From JANOSH01 sp031415695 (GTDB taxonomy: Bacteria > Actinomycetota > Acidimicrobiia > Acidimicrobiales > Ilumatobacteraceae): a stretch of DNA of 64,000 nt. The stretch is taken from contig JANOSH010000061.1 of the NCBI GenBank assembly GCA_031415695.1, positions 248,001-312,000 on the forward strand, given 5' to 3'. The position numbers were made by a program, and so were the translations under genes. This document shows, piece after piece, positions 8,370 through 15,590 of this stretch; within the stretch, counting starts at the first letter, position 1; the number at the start of each line of letters is the position of its first letter. The notes below the pieces were generated by a model that made no database searches, had not been told where the DNA came from, and saw only the letters and a list, made by a program, of their open reading frames with translations.

Positions 8370-9140
8370 ATGACCGATGTACTCGACCTTTTCCGACTCA
8401 CCGACGCCGTTGCAGTGGTAACCGGCGGCGGTACAGGAATTGGCCGAGCCATGGCGCTGGGCTTGGCCGAGGCCGGGGCCAACGTCGTGGTCGCCGGTCG
8501 GCGTCCTGAGCCACTTCGGGCGGTTGCGGCGGAGATTGAAAGCCGGGGCGCGAAGGCGTTGGTCGTTCCGACCGATGTAACTATCGCCTCGGATCTCGAA
8601 CGCTTGGCCCGCGAAAGTGTCGCCGCGTTCGGGCCGGTTTCCATATGGATCAACAATGCCGGGGGTCTTCAGGGCGACCCGATGGGGAACGTATCCAGCG
8701 TCACCGACGACGTCTGGCACTCGATTCTCGACCGCAACCTCACGTCGGTGTTCATGGCGAGCCGCACGGCGCTGACCGTGTTGAGCGACGGCGGCACCAT
8801 AATCAACGTGTCGTCGATTGCTGGTTCGCGTCATGGGACTCCAGGTCACAGTGTGTACAGCGCTGCGAAAGCTGCGGTCAATCACTTCACGCAATCACTC
8901 GCTCTTGAGTGTGCGCCCAGGAACATTCGGGTCAACGCCATCGCTCCGGGCACGGTGGCCACCGAGGATTACTACGAGGCGTCGGGTTTCACCGATGCAC
9001 AGTTCGCCAAACTGGCCTCGAAACAACCTCTCGGTCGTTTAGGAACGGATGACGATTTCAAGGCTGCCGCGGTTTTCCTGTCGTCATCCGCCTCGGCCTG
9101 GATCACCGGTCAGGTGCTGACCGTTAGCGGCATGCCCTAG
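8370..9140 (+). CDS. Short-chain dehydrogenase/reductase
   Basis: A 256-residue classical SDR. It has the Rossmann motif TGGGTGIGRA, NNAGG, the serine loop NVSSIAG, YSAAK as the catalytic Tyr/Lys pair, and the terminal ITGQVLTVSGMP in place of the common VDGG ending. It is a NAD(P)-dependent oxidoreductase of unknown substrate. It diverges from mftE with a 54-bp gap and is followed 57 bp later by a luciferase-like flavin oxidoreductase. That setting suggests alcohol or lipid redox metabolism near mycofactocin genes, but does not prove a link. Confidence 0.87.
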   Translation: MTDVLDLFRLTDAVAVVTGGGTGIGRAMALGLAEAGANVVVAGRRPEPLRAVAAEIESRGAKALVVPTDVTIASDLERLARESVAAFGPVSIWINNAGGLQGDPMGNVSSVTDDVWHSILDRNLTSVFMASRTALTVLSDGGTIINVSSIAGSRHGTPGHSVYSAAKAAVNHFTQSLALECAPRNIRVNAIAPGTVATEDYYEASGFTDAQFAKLASKQPLGRLGTDDDFKAAAVFLSSSASAWITGQVLTVSGMP

Positions 9141-9197
9141 CCAACTGGGGCCAGCTCCGTGGTGCCGCCATTGCAGTACAGCCGGTACGGTTGGGGG

Positions 9198-10094
9198 GTG
9201 ACCGATTATCGACCTGCTGTTTGCCTCGTTGCCTCGCCCGGAAAGCGCTCTGCCATCTTGGACTTGGCCGCCACCCTCGACCGTGAGGGCTTTGCTGGAA
9301 TCGCGTGCCCAAGCCTTGGTGGCACCATGGCGTTGTGTACGTCACTCGCCCACGTCACCAACGAGATCCCGTTTTTCACCTCGATTCAGCCGATCTATCT
9401 GGCGTCGGCGCACGAGTTGGCGGGAACGGCGTCTCACATCCAAGAAATCTCGGGCGGGCGCTTCTCGCTCGGTATCGGTGTGAGTCATGCGCCGGCACTC
9501 GACCGTATGGGTGTCACGGCAGGCAAGCCGCTTGCCGATACTGCGGCCTACGTCGAGCAGATCCGCAAGGGCGCCCCCGAGGTTCCAATTGTGCTGGCGA
9601 CCCTTCGAGACAAAATGCTCGGTCTCGCTACCGTGATCGCCGATGGCGCCGTGTGGGCCAACGCGTCGCGATCCCACATGGCGGCGCAGCTTGCTCGTAC
9701 TCCAGCGGCTCAGCGGCCCGGGTTTTTTCTCGGCAACATGATCCCAACGGTCATCGACGCCGACAAGAACGCAGCGCGGGCGGTTCATCGCAAGACCCTG
9801 CGTATGTACGCCGGGTTGCCCAATTATCGGAACTACTGGAAGGCCGCCGGCTACGAAGACGAGATGCTCGCAATCGAGGCTGCGCTCGACCGCCGCGATC
9901 ACGACGCAATCCCGGGCCTCATGACCGATCGCTGGGTTGACGACAACACACTGTCAGGATCAGCGAGCGAGGTGCGCGACGGTGTCGAGGCGTGGCGCGA
10001 GGCCGGCATCACTACTCCGGTGTTGACCATGTCGTCCACGAGCGGTGGACAAGCAAAGGCGATTGCCGAGTTGTTGGCGGCATATTCCGACTGA
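9198..10094 (+). CDS. Luciferase-like (LLM) flavin/F420-dependent oxidoreductase
   Basis: A protein of about 298 residues with the TIM-barrel pattern of the bacterial luciferase-like family: FTSIQPIYLASAHELAGTA, then the typical ISGGRFSLGIGVSH, and later the TDRWVDDNTLSGSASEVRDGVEAWREAG helix region. Such proteins use FMN or coenzyme F420, and the sequence does not let me decide which. I chose the GTG at 9198 (VTDYRP); the frame is open from 9159, but the added residues do not look conserved. A possible stem-loop at 10104-10122 follows the stop. Confidence 0.85.
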   Translation: MTDYRPAVCLVASPGKRSAILDLAATLDREGFAGIACPSLGGTMALCTSLAHVTNEIPFFTSIQPIYLASAHELAGTASHIQEISGGRFSLGIGVSHAPALDRMGVTAGKPLADTAAYVEQIRKGAPEVPIVLATLRDKMLGLATVIADGAVWANASRSHMAAQLARTPAAQRPGFFLGNMIPTVIDADKNAARAVHRKTLRMYAGLPNYRNYWKAAGYEDEMLAIEAALDRRDHDAIPGLMTDRWVDDNTLSGSASEVRDGVEAWREAGITTPVLTMSSTSGGQAKAIAELLAAYSD

Positions 10095-10103
10095 CACATC
10101 TTC

Positions 10104-10122
10104 TTTCGACGAGATGTCGAAA
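10104..10122. promoter_or_regulatory. Inverted repeat TTTCGAC-N5-GTCGAAA
   Basis: A perfect 7-bp inverted repeat lies 9 bp after the LLM gene stop and 69 bp before the DGPF gene start. Its right arm overlaps the TGTCGA that I read as an ECF42 -35 element. It may be a short terminator for the upstream gene or a regulator-binding site at the next promoter. Confidence 0.35.
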
Positions 10123-10141
10123 TTCCGATAGGGCGTTCGTC
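10115..10141 (+). promoter_or_regulatory. Candidate ECF42-type promoter (TGTCGA-N17-CGTC)
   Basis: TGTCGA at 10115-10120 and CGTC at 10138-10141 are separated by 17 bp, ahead of the DGPF-sigma gene pair. ECF42 sigma factors are reported to use a TGTCGA -35 and a CGA/TC-like -10 in front of their own DGPF genes, so autoregulation is likely. The assignment rests on motif match and position only. Confidence 0.5.
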
Positions 10142-10176
10142 GGTAGAGTACAAAACGCCCCTCAAGGGGCCTACCG
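10141..10176 (+). promoter_or_regulatory. Nested hairpin in the DGPF gene leader
   Basis: Outer arms CGGTAG (10141-10146) and CTACCG (10171-10176) enclose an inner GCCCC-TCAA-GGGGC hairpin (10157-10170). It ends just before the GAGAGGAA ribosome site of the gene at 10191. The fold could protect the mRNA or tune translation. Function is not shown. Confidence 0.4.
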
Positions 10177-10190
10177 AGAGGAACAGACCC

Positions 10191-10562
10191 ATGCCGAGGT
10201 ATGCCGCACTCATCTATAGCGCCGAACCAACGACCGAACCAACTGCCGAGGAATATGGCCCAGTCATGGCCGCGTACATGCACTTCGGTGAGATTGCCGG
10301 GGCGGCTGGCGTCATCGGCGGAGGTGAAGCACTTCAGCCGACGACTACCGCAACAACCGTTCATGTCACCGGCGGTGCCAAGGGCGGCGACATCGTCACA
10401 TCCGACGGCCCGTTCGCCGAAACCAAAGAGGCGCTTGGTGGCTTCTACTTACTGGACTGCGCGAATCTCGACGAGGCAATCGCGTGGGCCGCTCAGATTC
10501 CGGGCGCATGGCTCGGTCGGGTAGAGGTTCGCCCTGTCATCGATTTCGGTGACGGCAGCTGA
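10191..10562 (+). CDS. YCII/DGPF-domain protein, partner of ECF42 sigma factor
   Basis: A 123-residue YCII-related (DGPF) protein. The name-giving motif is clear in SDGPFAETKEALGGFYLLD, followed by EAIAWAAQIPGAWLGRVEVRPV. DGPF proteins are dimeric alpha/beta-barrel proteins with no firmly known function, but they are the standard genomic partners and targets of ECF42 sigma factors. The ATG has a good GAGAGGAAC ribosome site. Its stop codon overlaps the apparent start of the sigma factor, indicating translational coupling. Confidence 0.88.
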   Translation: MPRYAALIYSAEPTTEPTAEEYGPVMAAYMHFGEIAGAAGVIGGGEALQPTTTATTVHVTGGAKGGDIVTSDGPFAETKEALGGFYLLDCANLDEAIAWAAQIPGAWLGRVEVRPVIDFGDGS

Positions 10563-11806
10563 GCGATCCGCTCGACGAAATCATTCGGATCGAGGGTGGC
10601 CAGGTTCTGGCCACCCTCATTCGACTAACCGGCGATATCGACCGCGCCGAAGATGCGCTTCACGACGCACTCGTCGCGGCCGCCGAAACGTGGCGCCGAA
10701 GTGGCGTGCCGAGCAACCCGGGTGCCTGGCTCACGACGGTCGCGAGAAACAAGGCGCTCGACCGCCTGCGCCACGAGGCACAACGAGCACCGCGCGAACA
10801 GGCCGCGTTCCGGCTACTTACCGAGCATGCCGACTCCACTGCGCCGAGCACCCAAGAACTCGGCGACGACCGCTTGCGCCTGCTGTTCACTTGCTGTCAC
10901 CCGGCGTTGTCGACCGAGGCGCAGGTTGCGCTGGCGCTACGAACCATTTGCGGTCTCAGCACCATCGAGATCGCACGCGTCCTACTTGAGCCCGAGACCA
11001 CCGTTGGCCAACGCATCAGTCGGGCCAAAGCCAAGATCGCCAGAGCACGAATCCCGTACCGGGTTCCAAGCGCACACGAACTCCCCGATCGGTTGCGTCC
11101 GGTGCTGGCCACGTTGTACTCGGTTTGTACGGCCGGGCACAATGCGCCGTTCGGTGAGGCGACGTCGCGTGTCGACCTCGCCGACGAGGCCATTCGCGTG
11201 GCTCGACACCTCGTGGAATTGATGCCAGACGAGTCCGAATGTGTTGGTTTGTTGGCCCTGATGTTGGCCACCCACGCTCGACGAAACGCCAGGATCGACG
11301 CCTGTGGCGAGGTCGTGTTGCTCGCCGACCAGGATCGTTCGAGGTGGAATAGCACCGCTATTGGCGAAGCCGCCGCGTTGGTTGAATCGGTGTTGCGGCG
11401 CGGGAGGCCGGGGGCATACCAGATCCAGGCTGCGGTTGCGTGCCTGCACGGCCTTGCGCGTACGTCGGCCGATACCGATTGGCCTCAGATTGCCGAACTG
11501 TATGGCCTGCTCGAAGTTCGCTGGCCGACCGCTGTTGTGCGGGTCAACCGAGCGGTAGCGCAGGCGCAGGTGTCGGGGCCGCAAGCTGGCCTTGATCTCT
11601 TGTCGACGGTAAACCTCGAGTCAGTTGAACGATGGCATTTGTACTGGGCAACCCGTGCCGACTTCCACCGACGACTCGACGATTTTGCTGCCGCGGCTGG
11701 CGACTACCAGCGTGCACTCGACTGTCCATGCAACGACAGCGACCGCCGGTTTCTCGAACGAAGGTTGAGCGAGGTCCAGCGCTTGACCCGACGGTTAGCC
11801 CAGTAA
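10559..11806 (+). CDS. ECF42-type RNA polymerase sigma factor with C-terminal extension
   Basis: About 415 residues. Residues 1-80 form sigma region 2 (LATLIRLTGDIDRAEDALHDAL, then WLTTVARNKALDRLR), about 110-170 form region 4 (LLFTCCHPALSTEAQVALALRTICGLSTIEIARVLL), and a helical TPR-like extension ends in DRRFLERRL. This layout and the adjacent DGPF gene define the ECF42 group, in which the extension replaces an anti-sigma factor. The family-like sequence begins right at 10559, where the only plausible start is CTG, overlapping the DGPF stop as CTGA. An in-frame TGA lies at 10550, and the next usual start (GTG 10706) would delete half of region 2. Confidence 0.82.
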   Translation: MSDPLDEIIRIEGGQVLATLIRLTGDIDRAEDALHDALVAAAETWRRSGVPSNPGAWLTTVARNKALDRLRHEAQRAPREQAAFRLLTEHADSTAPSTQELGDDRLRLLFTCCHPALSTEAQVALALRTICGLSTIEIARVLLEPETTVGQRISRAKAKIARARIPYRVPSAHELPDRLRPVLATLYSVCTAGHNAPFGEATSRVDLADEAIRVARHLVELMPDESECVGLLALMLATHARRNARIDACGEVVLLADQDRSRWNSTAIGEAAALVESVLRRGRPGAYQIQAAVACLHGLARTSADTDWPQIAELYGLLEVRWPTAVVRVNRAVAQAQVSGPQAGLDLLSTVNLESVERWHLYWATRADFHRRLDDFAAAAGDYQRALDCPCNDSDRRFLERRLSEVQRLTRRLAQ

Positions 11807-12310
11807 CGGGTAGGAATGTCCGGGTGGGTGGCTGACGAGGGTGTTGTTGGTGGGGGTGGTGACGGTGAGGACGCCGTCGGGGGTCATGGTGGCGTCCAAG
11901 CCTTTCCTGTGCAGTAAGCCGGGAACAAAAAAGGGCGAGGTTGGTGATGTCGGTTGGTCCGCCGTTGGCTCGGTGTTTGAGGTGGTGGACTTCTGACCAG
12001 ATACCTTGGCGTCACACATCATGGTTTGGATCGTTGTCTGATCGAACACGGTCCCTGACGGGGTTTGACCAACATTGTGGTTGAGGTCGTTCAATGTCAT
12101 GACAACGACCATTTCAGCCGAACGTCGCCCCGCAGTTTTGAAGCCTTGAACAATCATCCGAGCCATTTCAACGAGCGCGTCAGCCATTTTTTGGCTGTGG
12201 ACCCGTATCGGTTCACCGGGTAGGTCGGGTGCGAGCAGCGACCGTAACGCAGCTTGTACCACGTTCCCCGTCTCGCCGGACAGACTAATATCACCACACG
12301 AGCAGCCCAG
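11795..12310 (-). pseudogene. Decayed DUF222/HNH endonuclease gene
   Basis: The pieces of a DUF222/HNH (13E12-type) protein are present but split between frames. The open frame carries a DUF222-like part (VVQAALRSLLAPDL, then ADALVEMARMIVQG). The HNH core GIWSEVHHLKHRANGGPTD followed by NLALFCSR lies in another frame at about 11920-12010. The tail HRKGLDATMTPDG, ending near SHPPG, is back in the first frame. A run of six T in the coding strand (plus-strand AAAAAA near 11926) sits close to one break. The N-terminus is missing or replaced by AT-rich DNA. The 3' end overlaps the ECF42 gene by 12 bp. I see no terminal repeats. Confidence 0.7.
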
Positions 12311-12469
12311 CGTACACCTGTACCCATGCAATAACAATATATAAAACACTTTGTTCGAACGTGCATTAGTAAAATATAATTCAACTCCAGCGACCGCTTG
12401 TGCCAACTACCGAGAGCGCCCTGTTCCAACCGTCGGCGTGGGCGACACCGCGTCAAGGCCTAAGGCAAA
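12311..12469. other. AT-rich intergenic patch
   Basis: Bases from about 12330 to 12380 (ATAACAATATATAAAACAC, then TTAGTAAAATATAATTC) are far richer in A+T than anything nearby. They sit between the HNH gene relic and the VWA gene. No ORF or repeat was recognised. It may be residual foreign DNA that replaced the 5' end of the HNH gene. Confidence 0.4.
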
Positions 12470-13393
12470 CTACGAGTTGAACGCGCGCTCTAGCGCTGCG
12501 GGTATCTCCGATGGTCCGGCGACGGTGACTACTCGTGCACCGACCCGACGGCCGAGCGCGTCGGCTTCGTCGTGGTCGGTTTCGGGTGCGATGATGACGA
12601 GTTCGTCCAAACCTCGCGCCGCTCGCTCGACATCACCATCGGCTGTGGCTCGACAGTCCGATAGCAGCACCGTTACCTTTCGACCAGCCCGACTTCGAGC
12701 CAACTGGGCCTGGGCGGTGCGCAGAGCCAACGCCACGTCGGTGGTGCCAAAGCCGCGCAGACTCAGCACGTCGTTCACCACCCGCTCCGCCGGCTTCGTC
12801 GTGTCCTGGCTTTTGGCAACGATGGCCTCGTTCGAGAACGCTACGACGCTGTAGTCGTCGGGTGATCGCCACGCAATCGATGCAGCCGCCACAGCGCTAG
12901 TGGCCAATGGTCGACCTCCCATGGAACCCGACCGGTCGACGAGTAGACACCACGCGGTGGTCGGCTTGACCCAACCGACCACGCGAAGTTCGTCGACGTC
13001 GGGCAACGAGCCGGTAGCCCGAGCTAGGAATACTGGTTCCACTGAGGTATCGAGATCGAGGTCACCGCCATCGGGTCGGTAGCGTTGACGGGCCAACCGG
13101 CCGATGCCGGATCGGCTCACGGCACCTCTACGAGCAACGTCGATAACAATCCGGCCCGCTAGGCGACGAGCTAGTGCCTTGAGCTTTTGGTCAGTTGCAC
13201 CCGTGAGGTCGGCCAGCATTGCTAAGGCGTCGTCGGCGTTCTCGTCCATGGCGTCGTCGAAGGCATTCTCATCAAGTTCTCCCACTTCGGGACTGATCTG
13301 TTCGAAGTTGTCGTGGCGTGCCAATTCTCGCCGGGCTGTCGTGCGACGATTTGCTTCGCTCACGGCTTGGTCGGCAGCCGCGCCCTCCTTCAC
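12470..13393 (-). CDS. VWA-domain protein, partner of MoxR ATPase
   Basis: A 307-residue cytoplasmic protein. An acidic, helical N-terminal half (DENAFDDAMDENADDALAM) is followed by a basic stretch. The von Willebrand A domain from about residue 145 has the metal-ion-dependent adhesion motif DRSGSMGG, then GFGTTDVALAL and LLSDCRAT. VWA proteins of this type work with MoxR-family AAA ATPases to insert metals or remodel target enzymes. The start overlaps the MoxR stop by 4 bp (GTGA), so the two are coupled. It is the last gene of a minus-strand operon that begins with two alcohol dehydrogenases. Confidence 0.85.
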   Translation of the reverse strand: MKEGAAADQAVSEANRRTTARRELARHDNFEQISPEVGELDENAFDDAMDENADDALAMLADLTGATDQKLKALARRLAGRIVIDVARRGAVSRSGIGRLARQRYRPDGGDLDLDTSVEPVFLARATGSLPDVDELRVVGWVKPTTAWCLLVDRSGSMGGRPLATSAVAAASIAWRSPDDYSVVAFSNEAIVAKSQDTTKPAERVVNDVLSLRGFGTTDVALALRTAQAQLARSRAGRKVTVLLSDCRATADGDVERAARGLDELVIIAPETDHDEADALGRRVGARVVTVAGPSEIPAALERAFNS

Positions 13394-14319
13394 CTGCCCG
13401 GGGTCGTCCCCTCCGCTGGTGGGTGGTCTTTTCCCGACGGGTCGTCCTCCAGCGGTTCGGCGAATACCGCCGACCAGATCTCGCGCACGATGTCTTCGCC
13501 CATCCGGCTGGAACCTTCACGGACCCGGATGCGCCCCGACAGGGCAACGAGGGCAGCATCGAGACCAGTGCTGTGTTCGGTGGGCGAACCACCGCGTAGG
13601 CCCGACAGACTGGCTGCGACGAGCACCGTGTCGATGGCACCACGAACCGATGAACCAATGCGAACGTCGGCATGGGTGCGGGTTTGGCGAACCACTTCGA
13701 CGACCTTGCGCACGAAGTCGACGTCACCGGCGGCCTCGCCGGCGACCCGCCCGACGATACCAACCTCGTCGTCGGTTGGCTGGTAGTCGACCGCTACTCG
13801 ACACACGCGGTCGTACACGGCCGACGAGATGCGGGCCGTGCCCACGGCGTCGAACGGATTCATGGCCGCTACGAGCCGAAATCCGTGGGTGGCTTCCACG
13901 CGTCCGAGGCGGGGAATATGCAACTCGCCTTCGCTCATGACCGTGATGAGAACGTTGAGTGTTTCTTCCGGAATGCGGTTGATTTCTTCGATGTACAACA
14001 ACGCCCCATCGCGCAGTGCACGTACGAGCGGGCCATCTTCGAAGATGTCGGCGCTGTATCCTTGCGCCAGCACCCGGGCCGGGTCGAAGTGGCCAATGAG
14101 GCGAGCCGGGGTGAGCTCGGCGTTACCTTCCACGAACACAAAACCCACGGAGAGTTCGGCAGCGACGGCACGAAGCAGGGTGGACTTCCCGGTACCCGGT
14201 GGCCCCTCGATCAGTACATGGCGATGCGCGGCTAAGGCCGCCACCACGAGTTCGATTTCGCGCTGACGGCCCACCACACGCGGCCGTATTCGCTGTACTA
14301 CATCACGTGTCACGGCCAC
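13390..14319 (-). CDS. MoxR-family AAA+ ATPase
   Basis: A 309-residue AAA+ protein with Walker A GPPGTGKST (about residues 39-47), Walker B LLYIEEINR, sensor-1 region LVAAMNP and the arginine-bearing YDRVCRV segment. MoxR ATPases act as chaperones or metal-insertion helpers; the founding member was linked to activation of methanol dehydrogenase. Its own VWA partner overlaps its 3' end. The GTG at 14319 overlaps the preceding 42-codon ORF, and a second GTG at 14313 is possible. Lying in the same operon as two alcohol dehydrogenases, it may activate them (inference). Confidence 0.87.
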   Translation of the reverse strand: MAVTRDVVQRIRPRVVGRQREIELVVAALAAHRHVLIEGPPGTGKSTLLRAVAAELSVGFVFVEGNAELTPARLIGHFDPARVLAQGYSADIFEDGPLVRALRDGALLYIEEINRIPEETLNVLITVMSEGELHIPRLGRVEATHGFRLVAAMNPFDAVGTARISSAVYDRVCRVAVDYQPTDDEVGIVGRVAGEAAGDVDFVRKVVEVVRQTRTHADVRIGSSVRGAIDTVLVAASLSGLRGGSPTEHSTGLDAALVALSGRIRVREGSSRMGEDIVREIWSAVFAEPLEDDPSGKDHPPAEGTTPGR

Positions 14320-14438
14320 ACGCCAGAATCGATGGCGTCGTTGACCGCCGCCCGATCGGCGTCGGTGTCCTGGTCGACGTAGAAGTTGATGAGCTCGATC
14401 ATCGCCTGACGAGAATCGGACTTTGGTGCGTCGTTCAC
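14310..14438 (-). CDS. Small 42-residue protein between alcohol dehydrogenase and MoxR genes
   Basis: This short ORF starts at GTG 14438, 3 bp after the dehydrogenase stop, and ends inside the start of the MoxR gene (10-bp overlap). It fills the space exactly. The product is acidic and helical, beginning VNDAPKSDSRQAMIELINFY and ending in DAIDSGVWP. I do not recognise a family. The tight fit argues that it is translated, perhaps as a small partner of the dehydrogenase or ATPase. The absence of a clear ribosome site argues for translational coupling or against coding. Confidence 0.5.
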   Translation of the reverse strand: MNDAPKSDSRQAMIELINFYVDQDTDADRAAVNDAIDSGVWP

Positions 14439-14441
14439 GGG

Positions 14442-15587
14442 TCAGTACAGCACGACACCGCGGATGTTTTTGTCATCACGCATGTCTTGGTAGCCCCGGT
14501 TGATTTCGTCGAGCGAGTACGTCTCGGTGACCAGTTCGTCAAGCTTGAGATCGCCGTCTTGGTACATGCGTAACAGGTTGGGGATATCGAACCGGGGGTT
14601 GCCCGAGCCGAAGATGGTGCCCTTGATTTCCTTGTTCCACATGGCTAGTTCGAACAGGTTGACGGCAGCACCGACGTCGGTCATGGGCGATACGCCGGTA
14701 ACAACGCACGTGCCGCCTTTTCCGACCAAGGCCATTGCTTCGGCCATCATCTCGCCCCGCATGACACCGGGCGCCATGATGACCTTGTCGGCCATTTCAC
14801 CCCACGTCATTTCGTTGACGGCAGGGATGGCTTCGGCCATGGACGAGAACGTGTGCGTAGCGCCGAACTCCATGGCCTTCTCACGCTTGAATTCCGACAC
14901 GTCGACGGCGATGACTCGCTTGGCACCGGCCATCTTGGCGCCCTGTACGGCGTTCATGCCGATGCCACCGGTACCGACCACAACAACGGTGTCGCCCGGC
15001 TTCACCTCGGCGCGGTACACCGCCGAACCCCACCCGGTGGCAACACCGCACGACACCAAACATGCCGCAGTGAGCGGGATGTCGGGTTCGATTCGGATGA
15101 CCGATGCCTCGGCCACGCACGCGTGATTCGCGAAGGTGCCCACCTTGGCCATCATGTTGAGTTCGTGTGAGCCGACTCGGTGCCGGCTGGTGCCGTCGGT
15201 GATCATGCCCGGTTTGAATGTTCCGCCCCCGGTGTTACACAGGTTCTGACGCCCGGTCGAGCAGTAACGGCATCGACCGCAGCTCGGAATGAAACTGGCC
15301 GATACGTGGTCGCCGGCCTTCACCGAGCGGACATCGGAGCCGACCTCGACCACGATGCCCGCACCTTCATGACCACCAACGATGGGGAAGAACGACGGCA
15401 TTCCCATGGCCGCAGTTACCTCGTCGGGCAAGGCCATATCGCCGGTAACTAGGTGTTCGTCGGAATGGCACAGCCCGGCGGCTTTCCATTCGACCAGCAC
15501 TTCACCGGTCTTTGGGGCATCGACCTCGATTTCCTCGATCTTCCATTCTTGGCCAATACCCCACAGGACTGCCGCTTTGGTTTTCAT
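14442..15587 (-). CDS. NDMA-dependent zinc alcohol dehydrogenase (Rxyl_3153-type), mycofactocin-associated
   Basis: A 381-residue medium-chain zinc alcohol dehydrogenase. Catalytic zinc ligands lie in GLCHSDEH, GGHEGAG and SCGVATGWGSAV. The structural zinc has four cysteines in CGRCRYCSTGRQNLC, and the NAD fold reads GTGGIG. The overall wording (MKTKAAVLWGIGQEWKIEE, FGSGNPRFDIPNLL) matches the NDMA-dependent family, which holds NADH tightly and passes electrons to mycofactocin. It oxidises primary alcohols, with the exact range unknown. It lies 3 bp behind a paralogous gene and 3 bp before the 42-codon ORF, in an operon facing mftABC. Confidence 0.9.
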   Translation of the reverse strand: MKTKAAVLWGIGQEWKIEEIEVDAPKTGEVLVEWKAAGLCHSDEHLVTGDMALPDEVTAAMGMPSFFPIVGGHEGAGIVVEVGSDVRSVKAGDHVSASFIPSCGRCRYCSTGRQNLCNTGGGTFKPGMITDGTSRHRVGSHELNMMAKVGTFANHACVAEASVIRIEPDIPLTAACLVSCGVATGWGSAVYRAEVKPGDTVVVVGTGGIGMNAVQGAKMAGAKRVIAVDVSEFKREKAMEFGATHTFSSMAEAIPAVNEMTWGEMADKVIMAPGVMRGEMMAEAMALVGKGGTCVVTGVSPMTDVGAAVNLFELAMWNKEIKGTIFGSGNPRFDIPNLLRMYQDGDLKLDELVTETYSLDEINRGYQDMRDDKNIRGVVLY

Positions 15588-15590
15588 CGC

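Noticed and set aside
8316..8894. Long N-terminal extension of mftE
   Set aside because: It is antisense to the SDR gene at 8370, and creatininase similarity starts at the GTG at 8315.
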